From positions 73,281 to 137,280 of the forward strand of contig DCXY01000044.1 of assembly GCA_002329155.1 (NCBI GenBank): DNA of 64,000 nucleotides, given 5' to 3'. This DNA comes from Stenotrophomonas sp. UBA2124. Its GTDB lineage: Bacteria > Pseudomonadota > Gammaproteobacteria > Xanthomonadales > Xanthomonadaceae. Made by a program: the position numbers and the translations under genes. Positions within the stretch are counted from its first letter, which is position 1. Each line of letters starts with the position of its first letter. Below the pieces are notes generated by a model. It had not been told where the DNA came from. It worked only from the letters and a program-made list of their open reading frames with translations, and did no database searches. Below are positions 26,286 through 34,534 of the stretch, one piece after another.

Positions 26286-27032
26286 TCAGCGCATCATTGC
26301 CCGGTAGTCGCGCGGGGTGATGCCCACGGTAGCCTTGAACTGACGCGAGAACGCGCTCTGGTCGGAGAAGCCACACGACTGCCCGATCTCGGCAATGTTC
26401 AGGTCGGTCTGCAGCAGGCGCATTGCCTCCTCGATGCGCAGCTTGGTCAGCAGCTGCTGCGGGCTGAGCTGGAACACGCGCTTGAACAGGCGCTCAAGCT
26501 GGGCCACAGAGACGCCGGCAATATCGGCCAATGTCTGTACCCGCAGCGGCAGTCCGTAGTTGCCCTGCATATGGGCCAGCGCACGCTGCAGGCGGGTGAA
26601 GGAGGAATGACCGTTGTCCGGGCGGCCCAGGTCGCGCGAGATGCCTATCAGCCCCCCGATGCCCTTGCTGCCGCTCAACGGCCGCTTGATGGTCAGGCAC
26701 CAGCCGGCGCTGCGGTTGGCATACAGGTGCAGCTCCAGCTGGTTCTCGATGGATTCACCCTCCAGCACCCGTTTGTCCTGGTTGAGGTAGGTACTGCCCA
26801 GCCGCTCGGGAAAGACCTGCAGCGTGGTCCTGCCCACCAGGTCGTCGCGGCTCTTCATGCCCAGGCGCTTGACCAGCGTGTTGTTGACGTGGGTGTAGCG
26901 GCACTCCCGGTCCTTGATGAAGAACACCACGTCGGGCACCGCATCAAAGATGTCCTGCAACTCATCAAGGGAAAGCTGCACATCGATCGGGGTGGTTATC
27001 TGGTTGTGCTGCATTGCGTCGTACGCCTTCAT
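26286..27032 (-). CDS. PAS-domain AraC-family transcriptional regulator
   Basis: A 248-residue regulator with an N-terminal PAS domain (about 22-135: DIFDAVPDVVFFIKD, THVNNTLVKRLGM, GIGGLIGISRDL) and a C-terminal AraC double helix-turn-helix (about 150-245: TLADIAGVSVAQLERLFKR, IAEIGQSCGFSDQSAFSRQF, GITPRDYRAMM). It is divergent from the hydroxyproline operon with about 134 bp between start codons, which makes it the likely local activator. The ligand sensed by the PAS domain is unknown. The start is uncertain: ATG 27032 and ATG 27014 are both in frame, and neither has a strong ribosome site (AAGG lies 11 bases before 27014). Confidence 0.88.
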   Translation of the reverse strand: MKAYDAMQHNQITTPIDVQLSLDELQDIFDAVPDVVFFIKDRECRYTHVNNTLVKRLGMKSRDDLVGRTTLQVFPERLGSTYLNQDKRVLEGESIENQLELHLYANRSAGWCLTIKRPLSGSKGIGGLIGISRDLGRPDNGHSSFTRLQRALAHMQGNYGLPLRVQTLADIAGVSVAQLERLFKRVFQLSPQQLLTKLRIEEAMRLLQTDLNIAEIGQSCGFSDQSAFSRQFKATVGITPRDYRAMMR

Positions 27033-27166
27033 GAAGGAAACGGTGACTGGTGCAGGAACGCCCTTGCAATGGCATCCGGTGGGCAACAACGATTATGCAT
27101 ATTTCCGCATCCGCGTTGGGGACTCTGTCCTAGCGTGTGGTCGTGCACGGGGCTGAAGATGACAGC
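27033..27166. promoter_or_regulatory. divergent promoter region of regulator and hydroxyproline operon
   Basis: This 134-bp region separates the PAS-AraC gene from the epimerase gene. It holds a conspicuous TATGCATA palindrome at 27094-27101 followed by ATTTCCGCAT, the only A+T-rich patch here. The regulator probably binds in it. I could not place a convincing -35/-10 pair in either direction. Confidence 0.45.
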
Positions 27167-28111
27167 ATGAAGAGCATCCACGTCATCGACTCGCACACCG
27201 CCGGTGAACCCACGCGCGTGGTCATGTCAGGCTTCCCGGAGCTGGTGGGCGAGAGCCTTGCGCAGCGGCGCGCATATTTCCGTGACCGCTTCGACCATTG
27301 GCGCAGTGCCATCGCCTGCGAGCCGCGCGGCTCGGACACCATGGTGGGTGCGCTGCTGCTGCCGCCCACCGACCCGCGCTGCTGCGCCGGGGTGATCTTC
27401 TTCAACAACGTGGGCTACCTGGGCATGTGCGGCCATGGCACCATCGGCCTGGTCCGCACGCTGGCACATGTGGGCCGCATCCAGCCCGGCGAACACCTGC
27501 TGGAGACGCCGGTTGGCATCATCGGCGTCACCCTGCACACAGACGGCAGGGTGTCGCTGGAGAACGTGGAGAGTTACCGGTTCAGGGCCGCCGTGAGTGT
27601 GGACGTGCAGGGCTGGGGCACGGTTACCGGCGACATCGCCTGGGGCGGCAACTGGTTTTTCATCATCGAACAGAGCCCGTACCCGCTGGATGTCAGCCAT
27701 GCGGCGGAGCTGGGCAGCTACACCATCGCCATCCAGCGCGCACTGCTGGCCAACGGTATACGCGGCGAGGGTGGGGCGGTCATCGACCATGTGGAGGTCA
27801 GCGGGCAGGCACCCGATGGCAGCGGCGCGCGCAACTTCGTGATGTGCCCGGGCGGCGCCTACGACCGCTCACCCTGCGGCACCGGCACCAGCGCCAAGAT
27901 CGCCTGCCTGGCGGCGGACGGCAAGCTGGGCGAAGGTGAGCAATGGCTGCAGCAGGGCATCCTGGGCAGCGCGTTTGAGGGGTGTTACCGCAGGGGTGCG
28001 CGTGGAGTGATACCCACCATCACCGGCCAGGCCTGGATAACGGCCGAGGCGCAGCTTCTCATGGAGGCGGGTGACCCGCTGGCCTGGGGCATCACCGGGG
28101 CACAGCCCTGA
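27167..28111 (+). CDS. lhpA: 4-hydroxyproline 2-epimerase
   Basis: Interconverts trans-4-hydroxy-L-proline and cis-4-hydroxy-D-proline, the first step of bacterial hydroxyproline breakdown. The 314 residues belong to the proline racemase superfamily. Both catalytic cysteines are present: C88 in MCGHGTIG and C237 in SPCGTGTSA. This marks it as an epimerase rather than the 3-hydroxyproline dehydratase relatives, which have Thr or Ser at one site. D233 precedes the second cysteine. ATG 27167 gives the family N-terminus (IHVIDSHTAGEPTRVV). It is the first gene of an operon in which the next genes overlap or nearly touch. The symbol follows Pseudomonas usage. Confidence 0.93.
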   Translation: MKSIHVIDSHTAGEPTRVVMSGFPELVGESLAQRRAYFRDRFDHWRSAIACEPRGSDTMVGALLLPPTDPRCCAGVIFFNNVGYLGMCGHGTIGLVRTLAHVGRIQPGEHLLETPVGIIGVTLHTDGRVSLENVESYRFRAAVSVDVQGWGTVTGDIAWGGNWFFIIEQSPYPLDVSHAAELGSYTIAIQRALLANGIRGEGGAVIDHVEVSGQAPDGSGARNFVMCPGGAYDRSPCGTGTSAKIACLAADGKLGEGEQWLQQGILGSAFEGCYRRGARGVIPTITGQAWITAEAQLLMEAGDPLAWGITGAQP

Positions 28112-28112
28112 C

Positions 28113-29213
28113 ATGCGCCACTTCGACCTGATCATCGTCGGCGCAGGCATCATCGGTGCCCAATGCGCGCATGCGGCCACACGCCGCGGCCGGCGCGTGG
28201 CGATCGTCGAACCGGGCGTGATCAGCGGTGGTGTCACCGCATCGTCGATGGGCCACCTGGTGGCCATGGATGAAGACCCGGCCGAGCTGGCGCTGTGCCG
28301 CTACTCGCTGGGGCTGTGGGAGCAGTACCGGGATATCGCCGAGGCCGAGTTCAGCCGCTGCGGCACCCTGTGGGTGGCTGCCAACGAAGCCGAGCTGCAA
28401 AGTGTGGCCCAGCGCCAGCAGCGCCTGGCCGCGGCCGGCATCCGCACCGAGGCGGTTGATGCGGCCGGGCTGCGGCAACTTGAGCCTGCACTGGCCGACG
28501 ATCTGCTGGGCGGCATGCTGGTGCCGGACGAGGCCGTGATCTACCCGCCCCGCATCTGCCACTGGCTGGTGCGGCAGGCCTGCGACAACGGGGCCACGCT
28601 GTTGCACGGCCGCCGGGTGACGCGGCTGCTGGCCGATGGCGTTGAACTGGACGATGGCAGTGTTCTGCATGGCCCGGTGGTGGTTGCCACCGGCAATGCC
28701 AGCACCACGCTGCTGCCTGAGCTGCCCATGCAGATGCGGCGCGGCCACCTGGTCATCACCGACCGGTACCCGGGCACCCTGCGTCATCAGGTGCTGGAGC
28801 TGGGCTATGCGGACAGCGCACACGGCAATGACGATGTCAGCGTCGCCTTCAATGCGCAGCCACGGCCCACCGGTCAGTTGCTGCTGGGCTCGTCGCGCGA
28901 ACAGGCGCAGCCGGGCAGCGGCATCAACCCTCAGGTGCTGCAGCGCATGCTGCAGCGCGCGTTCCGCTACCTGCCGGGGCTGCCGGCGCTGAAGGCCATC
29001 CGCGTGTGGACCGGGCAGCGCCCGTGCACCGCTGATGGCCGGCCCTATATCGGCGCCATGCCCAGCCGGCGCAACGTGTGGGTGGCTACCGGCCATGAAG
29101 GGCTGGGCGTGGCCACATCCACCGGTACCGCACAGCTGCTGCTGGACCTGATTGATGGTGCAACGCCGGCCATTGATCCGCTGCCGTATGACCCGGCCAG
29201 GGTGGCGGCATGA
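28113..29213 (+). CDS. D-hydroxyproline dehydrogenase, DadA-like FAD subunit
   Basis: An FAD-dependent amine oxidase of the DAO family, 366 residues. The dinucleotide-binding site is LIIVGAGIIGAQCAHAATRRG at the N-terminus (glycines of GAGIIG at about 10-15). The C-terminal VATGHEGLGVATSTGTAQLL is the usual FAD-contacting end of DadA/glycine-oxidase-like enzymes. Together with the next two genes it matches the heterotrimeric D-hydroxyproline dehydrogenases and opine oxidases, in which this subunit oxidises cis-4-hydroxy-D-proline to pyrroline-4-hydroxy-2-carboxylate. The start lies one base after the epimerase stop (TGACATG). The last four bases overlap the next gene as ATGA. Confidence 0.88.
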   Translation: MRHFDLIIVGAGIIGAQCAHAATRRGRRVAIVEPGVISGGVTASSMGHLVAMDEDPAELALCRYSLGLWEQYRDIAEAEFSRCGTLWVAANEAELQSVAQRQQRLAAAGIRTEAVDAAGLRQLEPALADDLLGGMLVPDEAVIYPPRICHWLVRQACDNGATLLHGRRVTRLLADGVELDDGSVLHGPVVVATGNASTTLLPELPMQMRRGHLVITDRYPGTLRHQVLELGYADSAHGNDDVSVAFNAQPRPTGQLLLGSSREQAQPGSGINPQVLQRMLQRAFRYLPGLPALKAIRVWTGQRPCTADGRPYIGAMPSRRNVWVATGHEGLGVATSTGTAQLLLDLIDGATPAIDPLPYDPARVAA

Positions 29214-29464
29214 GCAGGCAGCCGCCCATGGTGCGCCTGCGGGTGGATGGCACCGAGGTCAGCGTGGCCGCTGGCAGCAGCGTGGCGGCAGCGGTGGCAC
29301 ATGCCGGCAGCAGCACCCGCACCTCGTGCAGCGGCATGCGCCGTGCACCGTTGTGCGGCATGGGCATCTGCTTCGAGTGCCGCGCCACCGTCGATGGGGT
29401 TGCCCAGCAGCGCACCTGCCTGATGCCGGTGGCCGAAGCCATGGAGGTGAGCACCCATGGCTGA
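29210..29464 (+). CDS. D-hydroxyproline dehydrogenase, small [2Fe-2S] subunit
   Basis: An 84-residue ferredoxin-like protein. Cysteines at 40, 49, 54, 57 and 70 (TSCSGMRRAPLCGMGICFEC and QRTC) match the 2Fe-2S subunit of opine-oxidase/hydroxyproline dehydrogenase complexes. It is expected to pass electrons between the two flavoprotein subunits. It starts within the stop codon of the preceding gene (ATGA) and overlaps the following gene by eight bases, so the three subunits are co-translated. It has no signal peptide and acts in the cytoplasm or at the inner face of the membrane. Confidence 0.88.
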   Translation: MSRQPPMVRLRVDGTEVSVAAGSSVAAAVAHAGSSTRTSCSGMRRAPLCGMGICFECRATVDGVAQQRTCLMPVAEAMEVSTHG

Positions 29465-30761
29465 GCAGCGGCTGCAGTGTGATGTGGCCATCGTCGGCGC
29501 CGGCCCAGCGGGGCTGTCGGCGGCGGCCATGGCGGCGGAGAGGGGTGCGCGCGTGCTGGTGGTGGATGCGCAGCCGCAGGCCGGTGGCCAGGTCTGGCGC
29601 CGGGATGTGCGACTGGGTGAGGCCACCGCCGCCAACGCGCTGCGCGCGCGCGCCGAAGCCGCTGGTGCGCGCCTGCTGTCACGCAGCGAGGTGGTGGCTG
29701 CCGCGGGCAGGCAGTTGCTGCTCAACGGCGACGGCCCGCTCACTCTTGAGTACGGCAAGCTGGTGCTTGCCACCGGCGCGCGCGAACTGCTGCTGCCGTT
29801 CCCGGGCTGGAGCCTGCCCGGTGTTACCGGTGCCGGTGGCGCACAGGCATTGGCCAAGCAGGGCGCACCCGTGCAAGGGCGGCGGGTGCTGGTGGCCGGC
29901 TCCGGCCCGCTGCTGTTGGCCAGCGCCGCCACTTTGAAGCGTCACGGCGCCAGGGTGCTGGGCATCCATGAGCAGGCCAGCGGCAGCCAGCTGCGTGCGT
30001 TCGCCGCCGGGCTGTGGCGCTGGCCCGGCAAGCTGCTGCAGGCCGCACAGCTGCGCGCCCGGTTGGCCGGAGTGCCGTATGTCAGCGGCAGCCATGTGCT
30101 GCGCGCGCTGGGCGATGGCCGTCTGCAGGCGGTGGAACTGCAGCAGGGCAGCCGCCGCGAGATCATCGAATGCGACCAGCTGGCCTGCGGCTTCGGCCTG
30201 GTGCCCAATACCGAACTGGCCCAGCAGCTGATGTGCAGGCTGCGCCAGCAGGGCCGGCATGCCGTTGTGGTGGTGGATGACTACCAGCGCACCAGCAACC
30301 CGGATGTACTGGCAGCCGGCGAGGCCTGTGGCATTGGCGGGGTGGACTGCGCCGTTGCCGAGGGCTGCATTGCCGGCCTGGCCGCGGCAGGTGCCGATGC
30401 GGCGGCAACGCACTACTTCAGCCGCCGCCAGCATGCGCGTGATTTCGCCGCGCTGCTGCATGCCCATTTCACGCTGGGCCAGGCGGTTCGCCAGCTGGCC
30501 GATGCCGACACCCTGGTCTGCCGTTGCGAGGATGTGCGCCTTGCCGACCTGGCCGGCCTGTACGACGCACGCACCATCAAGTTGATGACCCGCTGTGGCA
30601 TGGGTCCGTGCCAGGGGCGCGTCTGCGGCCCCGCGCTCGCCGAAATAGCAGACCTCCCCCATCCGGGCCTGCGCCCCCCCGTTTTTCCCGTTCCGCTGAA
30701 CGTGCTGGCCGCGTTGCCTGCCGGCATCCAGGCGGATCCCTTTCCAGGAGTCATGAAATGA
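29457..30761 (+). CDS. D-hydroxyproline dehydrogenase, large NAD(P)/FAD-type subunit
   Basis: A 434-residue pyridine-nucleotide-disulfide-type flavoprotein. The first Rossmann motif is [18 protein letters not shown] near the N-terminus. A second nucleotide-binding stretch appears at about 140-165 (RRVLVAGSGPLLLASAATL). The C-terminal part has a BFD-like [2Fe-2S] site (VCRCEDVRLADL ... CGMGPCQGRVC). This is the alpha subunit of opine-oxidase-like complexes. It overlaps the small subunit gene at its start and the deaminase gene at its end (ATGA), a fully overlapping operon design. As in the family, the electron acceptor is probably a quinone or flavoprotein rather than oxygen; this is inference. 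Confidence 0.88.
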   Translation: MAEQRLQCDVAIVGAGPAGLSAAAMAAERGARVLVVDAQPQAGGQVWRRDVRLGEATAANALRARAEAAGARLLSRSEVVAAAGRQLLLNGDGPLTLEYGKLVLATGARELLLPFPGWSLPGVTGAGGAQALAKQGAPVQGRRVLVAGSGPLLLASAATLKRHGARVLGIHEQASGSQLRAFAAGLWRWPGKLLQAAQLRARLAGVPYVSGSHVLRALGDGRLQAVELQQGSRREIIECDQLACGFGLVPNTELAQQLMCRLRQQGRHAVVVVDDYQRTSNPDVLAAGEACGIGGVDCAVAEGCIAGLAAAGADAAATHYFSRRQHARDFAALLHAHFTLGQAVRQLADADTLVCRCEDVRLADLAGLYDARTIKLMTRCGMGPCQGRVCGPALAEIADLPHPGLRPPVFPVPLNVLAALPAGIQADPFPGVMK

Positions 30762-31660
30762 GCAAGAGCATGTGGCAGGGCGTCATTCCTGCACTCACCA
30801 CGCCGTTCACCGAAGAGGGACAGGTTGACCACGCCTTCCTTGCACGGCATGCGCAGTGGCAGATAGAGGCCGGCTGCATCGGCGTGGTGCCGCTGGGTTC
30901 GCTGGGCGAAAGCGCCACGTTGTCCTTCGATGAGAAGGTGGCCGTCGTCCGCACGCTGGTCAAGGCACTGGGCGACACCGCGCCGGTGATTCCCGGCATT
31001 GGTGCGCTATCCACCGAGGAAGCGGTACGCCTGGCCAAGGCCTGCGAGGCCGAGGGTGCGCGCGGCCTGATGGTGCTGCCGCCCTATGCCTACTCCACCG
31101 ACTGGAAGGAGATGAGCGCCCACTTTCGCGCCATCGCCACGGCCACGCGTCTGCCGATCCTGCTCTACAACAACCCCATCGCCTACAAGACCGATTTCAG
31201 CGCCGCCCAGATCATGGAGCTGGCCAACGAGCTGCCGCAGATCGAGGCGGTGAAGGAATCGTCCGGTGACATCCGCCGGCTGGCCGATATCCAGGCCCTG
31301 GGCGGTGACCGCCTGGTGCTGATGACCGGCATTGACGATGCCATCGTCGAAGGCCTGGCCATGGGCGTGACCGGTTGGATCGCCGGCCAGGTGAATGCCT
31401 TCCCGCACGAATCGGTGGCGCTGTTCGAGCGCGCGCGCGACGGAGGCTATGACGCGGTCAAGGACCTCTACAGCTGGTTCCTGCCGCTGCTGCGGCTGGA
31501 CACCGTGCCCAAGTTCGTACAGCTGATCAAGCTGACCCAGCAGTGCGTGGACTGGGGCAGCGAGCGCGTGCGTGCGCCGCGCCTGGTGGTTGAAGGTGCC
31601 GAACGCGAGGCGGCACTGCAGGTGATCGACCACGCCATCAAGACCCGCCCGGAGCTGTAA
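30758..31660 (+). CDS. 1-pyrroline-4-hydroxy-2-carboxylate deaminase (DapA superfamily)
   Basis: A 300-residue (beta/alpha)8 aldolase-superfamily enzyme. In a hydroxyproline operon it is expected to convert pyrroline-4-hydroxy-2-carboxylate to 2-oxoglutarate semialdehyde and ammonia. K166 in EAVKESS is the Schiff-base lysine, Y137 in ILLYNNP is the conserved tyrosine, and GSLGES (about 47-52) is the carboxylate-binding turn. I take ATG 30758, which overlaps the previous stop as ATGA and has CAGGAG upstream; a longer open frame starting at 30524 runs inside the previous gene and is not used. Dihydrodipicolinate synthase activity is unlikely given the context. Confidence 0.9.
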   Translation: MSKSMWQGVIPALTTPFTEEGQVDHAFLARHAQWQIEAGCIGVVPLGSLGESATLSFDEKVAVVRTLVKALGDTAPVIPGIGALSTEEAVRLAKACEAEGARGLMVLPPYAYSTDWKEMSAHFRAIATATRLPILLYNNPIAYKTDFSAAQIMELANELPQIEAVKESSGDIRRLADIQALGGDRLVLMTGIDDAIVEGLAMGVTGWIAGQVNAFPHESVALFERARDGGYDAVKDLYSWFLPLLRLDTVPKFVQLIKLTQQCVDWGSERVRAPRLVVEGAEREAALQVIDHAIKTRPEL

Positions 31661-31662
31661 CC

Positions 31663-33258
31663 ATGAGCAAGCTGCAGCCAGTGCTGATTGCCGGCCAATG
31701 GCGTGATGCGGTGGACCCGGTGGGTTCGCTGCAGGCGCACGACCCGTCAACCGGGCAAGCGATCGAGGGCCTGTACCCGGTCAGTTCGCGCCAGGAAGTG
31801 GAGCAGGCGCTGGCTGCAGCGGTGGCGGTGGCCGAAGCGATGGCCGCCGCCGAGCCGGCGCGCATCGCCGGCTTTCTGGAAGCCTATGCCGATGGCATCC
31901 AGGCCCAGTCCGATGCCCTGGTGGAACTGGCTCACCGCGAAACCGGCCTGCCGAAAACACCACGCCTGCGTGACGTGGAGCTGCCGCGCACCACCGGGCA
32001 GCTGCGCCAGGCCGCCGCAGCGGTGCGGCAGTCAAGCTGGACACAGCCGGTCATCGACACCAGCAGTGGCCTGCGCGCGATGCTTGGGCCGCTGAGCAAA
32101 CCCGTGGTGGTGTTTGGCCCGAACAATTTCCCGTTCGCCTTCAACGCCGTTGCCGGCAGCGATTTCGCCTCGGCCATTGCCGCGCGCGCACCGGTGATAG
32201 CCAAGGTGCACCCGTTGCACCCGGGCACCAGCCAGCTGCTTGGCCGCATCGCCCATGCCGCGCTGCTTGCCGCCGGGCTGCCCGCCGCGGCCATCCAGTT
32301 GCTGTACCGGGTGGAGCCATCGAGCAGCGGGCTGCTGGTGGGCAACCCCGCCGTTGGCGCGGTGGGCTTTACCGGCGGCCGTTCCGGTGGGCTCACGCTC
32401 AAGGCGCTGGCCGACAAGGCCGGCGTGCCGTTCTACGCGGAGATGTCCAGCATCAACCCGGTGTTCCTGCTCGACGGTGCATTGAATGAACGCGCCGCCG
32501 CACTGGCGCAGGAATTCTTCGCCTCCTGCACCATGGGCAGCGGCCAGTTCTGCACCAACCCCGGCCTGCTGGTGGTGCCGGCCAGCGCCGATGGCGACCG
32601 CTTCATGGCCGAGGCCTGCAAGCGGTTTGATGGTGCGGCCGCACAGGTGTTGTTCTCCGAGGATGGCAAGCAGCACCTGCTGGCGGCCATCGACGCGTTG
32701 CTGGCCGCAGGAGCCAGCCACTGCGCCGGTGCGGCGCAGCCACGGCGCGAAGGCAGCTGGGTACACCCGCAGCTGCTGCAGGTGGATGGCGAACGCTTCC
32801 TGGCCAACCTGCACGCGCTGCAGGCCGAAGCCTTCGGCCCAACCAGCCTGGTGGTACGCAGCCGCGACCGCGCGCAGACCCTGGCCATCGCCCGTGCTTT
32901 CGAGGGCAACCTTACCGCCACTCTGTACCGCGCCAGCAATGGGGGTGATGATGATTTCGCCGCCATGCTGATGCCGCTGCTGCGCCCACGCGTGGGCCGG
33001 CTGATCTTCGACCGCATGCCTACCGGCGTGGCGGTAAGCCCGGCCCAGAACCATGGCGGTCCGTACCCGGCCACCAGCCACCCGGGCTTCACCTCGGTGG
33101 GCATGCCCGGCTCCATCCGCCGCTTCGCCGGCCTGCACTGCTACGACAATGTGCCCGATGCGCTGTTGCCAGCGGAGCTGCGTGACGCCAACCCGTCGCA
33201 GCTGTGGCGGCAGGTGGACGGCCAATGGAGCACCGCTGCCGTGGGTGGCGGCCAGTGA
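31663..33258 (+). CDS. 2-oxoglutarate semialdehyde (2,5-dioxovalerate) dehydrogenase
   Basis: An aldehyde dehydrogenase of 531 residues that oxidises 2-oxoglutarate semialdehyde to 2-oxoglutarate, the last step of the hydroxyproline route. C297 in GSGQFCTNPG is the nucleophile, E260 in FYAEMSS the general base, K181 in IAKVHPLHPG contacts the cofactor, and GFTGGRSGG (235-243) is the nucleotide loop. The GQFCTNPG form and the large size fit the KGSADH type found with hydroxyproline and uronate genes. The ATG is two bases after the deaminase stop, with GGAG upstream. The stop overlaps the peptidase start (GTGA). Confidence 0.92.
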   Translation: MSKLQPVLIAGQWRDAVDPVGSLQAHDPSTGQAIEGLYPVSSRQEVEQALAAAVAVAEAMAAAEPARIAGFLEAYADGIQAQSDALVELAHRETGLPKTPRLRDVELPRTTGQLRQAAAAVRQSSWTQPVIDTSSGLRAMLGPLSKPVVVFGPNNFPFAFNAVAGSDFASAIAARAPVIAKVHPLHPGTSQLLGRIAHAALLAAGLPAAAIQLLYRVEPSSSGLLVGNPAVGAVGFTGGRSGGLTLKALADKAGVPFYAEMSSINPVFLLDGALNERAAALAQEFFASCTMGSGQFCTNPGLLVVPASADGDRFMAEACKRFDGAAAQVLFSEDGKQHLLAAIDALLAAGASHCAGAAQPRREGSWVHPQLLQVDGERFLANLHALQAEAFGPTSLVVRSRDRAQTLAIARAFEGNLTATLYRASNGGDDDFAAMLMPLLRPRVGRLIFDRMPTGVAVSPAQNHGGPYPATSHPGFTSVGMPGSIRRFAGLHCYDNVPDALLPAELRDANPSQLWRQVDGQWSTAAVGGGQ

Positions 33259-34457
33259 GCCGGCAGATCGGCCACCTCACGCTGGAGCAGGCACGCGCGC
33301 GGCTGGCGCCATGGCAGGCACAGGCCGCACCCATCAGTGCCGATGAATACCAGCAGCGCCTGGAGCAGGCGCGCGCGCTGATGCGCCAGTGCGGTGCCGA
33401 TGCACTGCTGGTTACCGCCGGCAGTTCGCTGCGCTACTTCGCGGGTGTGCCGTGGGGTGCCAGCGAGCGCCTGGTGGCGCTGCTGATCACCCGCATCGGT
33501 GAGCCGGTGATGGTGTGCCCGGTGTTCGAGGAAGGCTCGCTCGACGCGGTGCTGCGCATCCCTGCCGACAAGCGCCTGTGGGAAGAACACGAAGACCCGC
33601 ATGCGCTGGTTGCCGATGTGATGAAGGCGCGCGGTGCGCGCACGCTGGCGTTGGATCCGGCTGCAGCGTTCGTGGTGCACACGGGCCTGCGCCGCTGGCT
33701 GGGTGCCGATGCCATCAGCGATGCCAGCGACATCATCGACGGCTGCCGCATGTGCAAATCGCCGGCGGAACTGGCATTGATGCAGCAGGCCTGTGACATG
33801 ACCCTGCTGGTGCAGCAGCTGGCTGCAGGCATCGCCCACGAAGGCATCACCACCCAGCAGCTGGTGCGCTTCATCGACGAGGCGCACCGCGCGCTGGGCG
33901 CGGACAACGGTTCCACCTTCTGCATCGTGCAGTTCGGCCATGCCACCGCCTACCCGCACGGCATTCCCGGTGTGCAGGCGCTGGGCGAGGGCGAGCTGGT
34001 GCTGATCGACACCGGCTGCACCGTGCAGGGCTACCACTCCGACATCACCCGCACCTGGATCTTTGGCCAGCCCGGAGACGAGCAGCAGCGCATCTGGTCG
34101 CTGGAGCGCGCCGCACAGCAGGCCGCGTTCGATGCGGTGCGCCCGGGTGTGGCCTGCGAGGCGGTGGACGCCGCCGCGCGTGCGGTGCTGCAGGCCGGTG
34201 GCCTGGGCCCGGACTACCGCCTTCCGGGGCTGCCGCACCGCACCGGCCACGGCTGCGGCATGGCCATCCATGAAGCGCCCTACCTGGTGCGGGGCAACCG
34301 CACCGCGCTGGCGCCGGGCATGTGTGCAAGCAACGAGCCGATGATCGTCGTGCCGGACCGATTCGGCGTGCGCCTTGAAGACCATTTCCATGTCACCGAC
34401 CACGGCGCGCAATGGTTCACGCCACCGTCGGTGGCCATTGATGTTCCGTTCGCATGA
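33255..34457 (+). CDS. M24-family metallopeptidase, prolidase/aminopeptidase P-like
   Basis: A cytoplasmic two-domain peptidase of 400 residues: a creatinase-like N-domain (about 30-165) and a pita-bread catalytic domain (about 170-390). All five metal ligands are present: D252 (LIDTGC), D263 (HSDITRT), H332 (HRTGHG), E361 (SNEP) and E375 (LEDHF). Such enzymes cut Xaa-Pro or Xaa-Hyp bonds, so here it probably releases proline or hydroxyproline from peptides. The GTG start at 33255 overlaps the dehydrogenase stop codon by two bases. Its place in the same overlapping operon argues that the natural nitrogen source is peptide rather than free hydroxyproline. Confidence 0.9.
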   Translation: MSRQIGHLTLEQARARLAPWQAQAAPISADEYQQRLEQARALMRQCGADALLVTAGSSLRYFAGVPWGASERLVALLITRIGEPVMVCPVFEEGSLDAVLRIPADKRLWEEHEDPHALVADVMKARGARTLALDPAAAFVVHTGLRRWLGADAISDASDIIDGCRMCKSPAELALMQQACDMTLLVQQLAAGIAHEGITTQQLVRFIDEAHRALGADNGSTFCIVQFGHATAYPHGIPGVQALGEGELVLIDTGCTVQGYHSDITRTWIFGQPGDEQQRIWSLERAAQQAAFDAVRPGVACEAVDAAARAVLQAGGLGPDYRLPGLPHRTGHGCGMAIHEAPYLVRGNRTALAPGMCASNEPMIVVPDRFGVRLEDHFHVTDHGAQWFTPPSVAIDVPFA

Positions 34458-34534
34458 GGTAATCCCGCAACGAAGTTCCTACGCACGAAGTCCCCCCGCT
34501 TCGCCGAAAGAGCTCAATTACCGGTAGGTGATCC

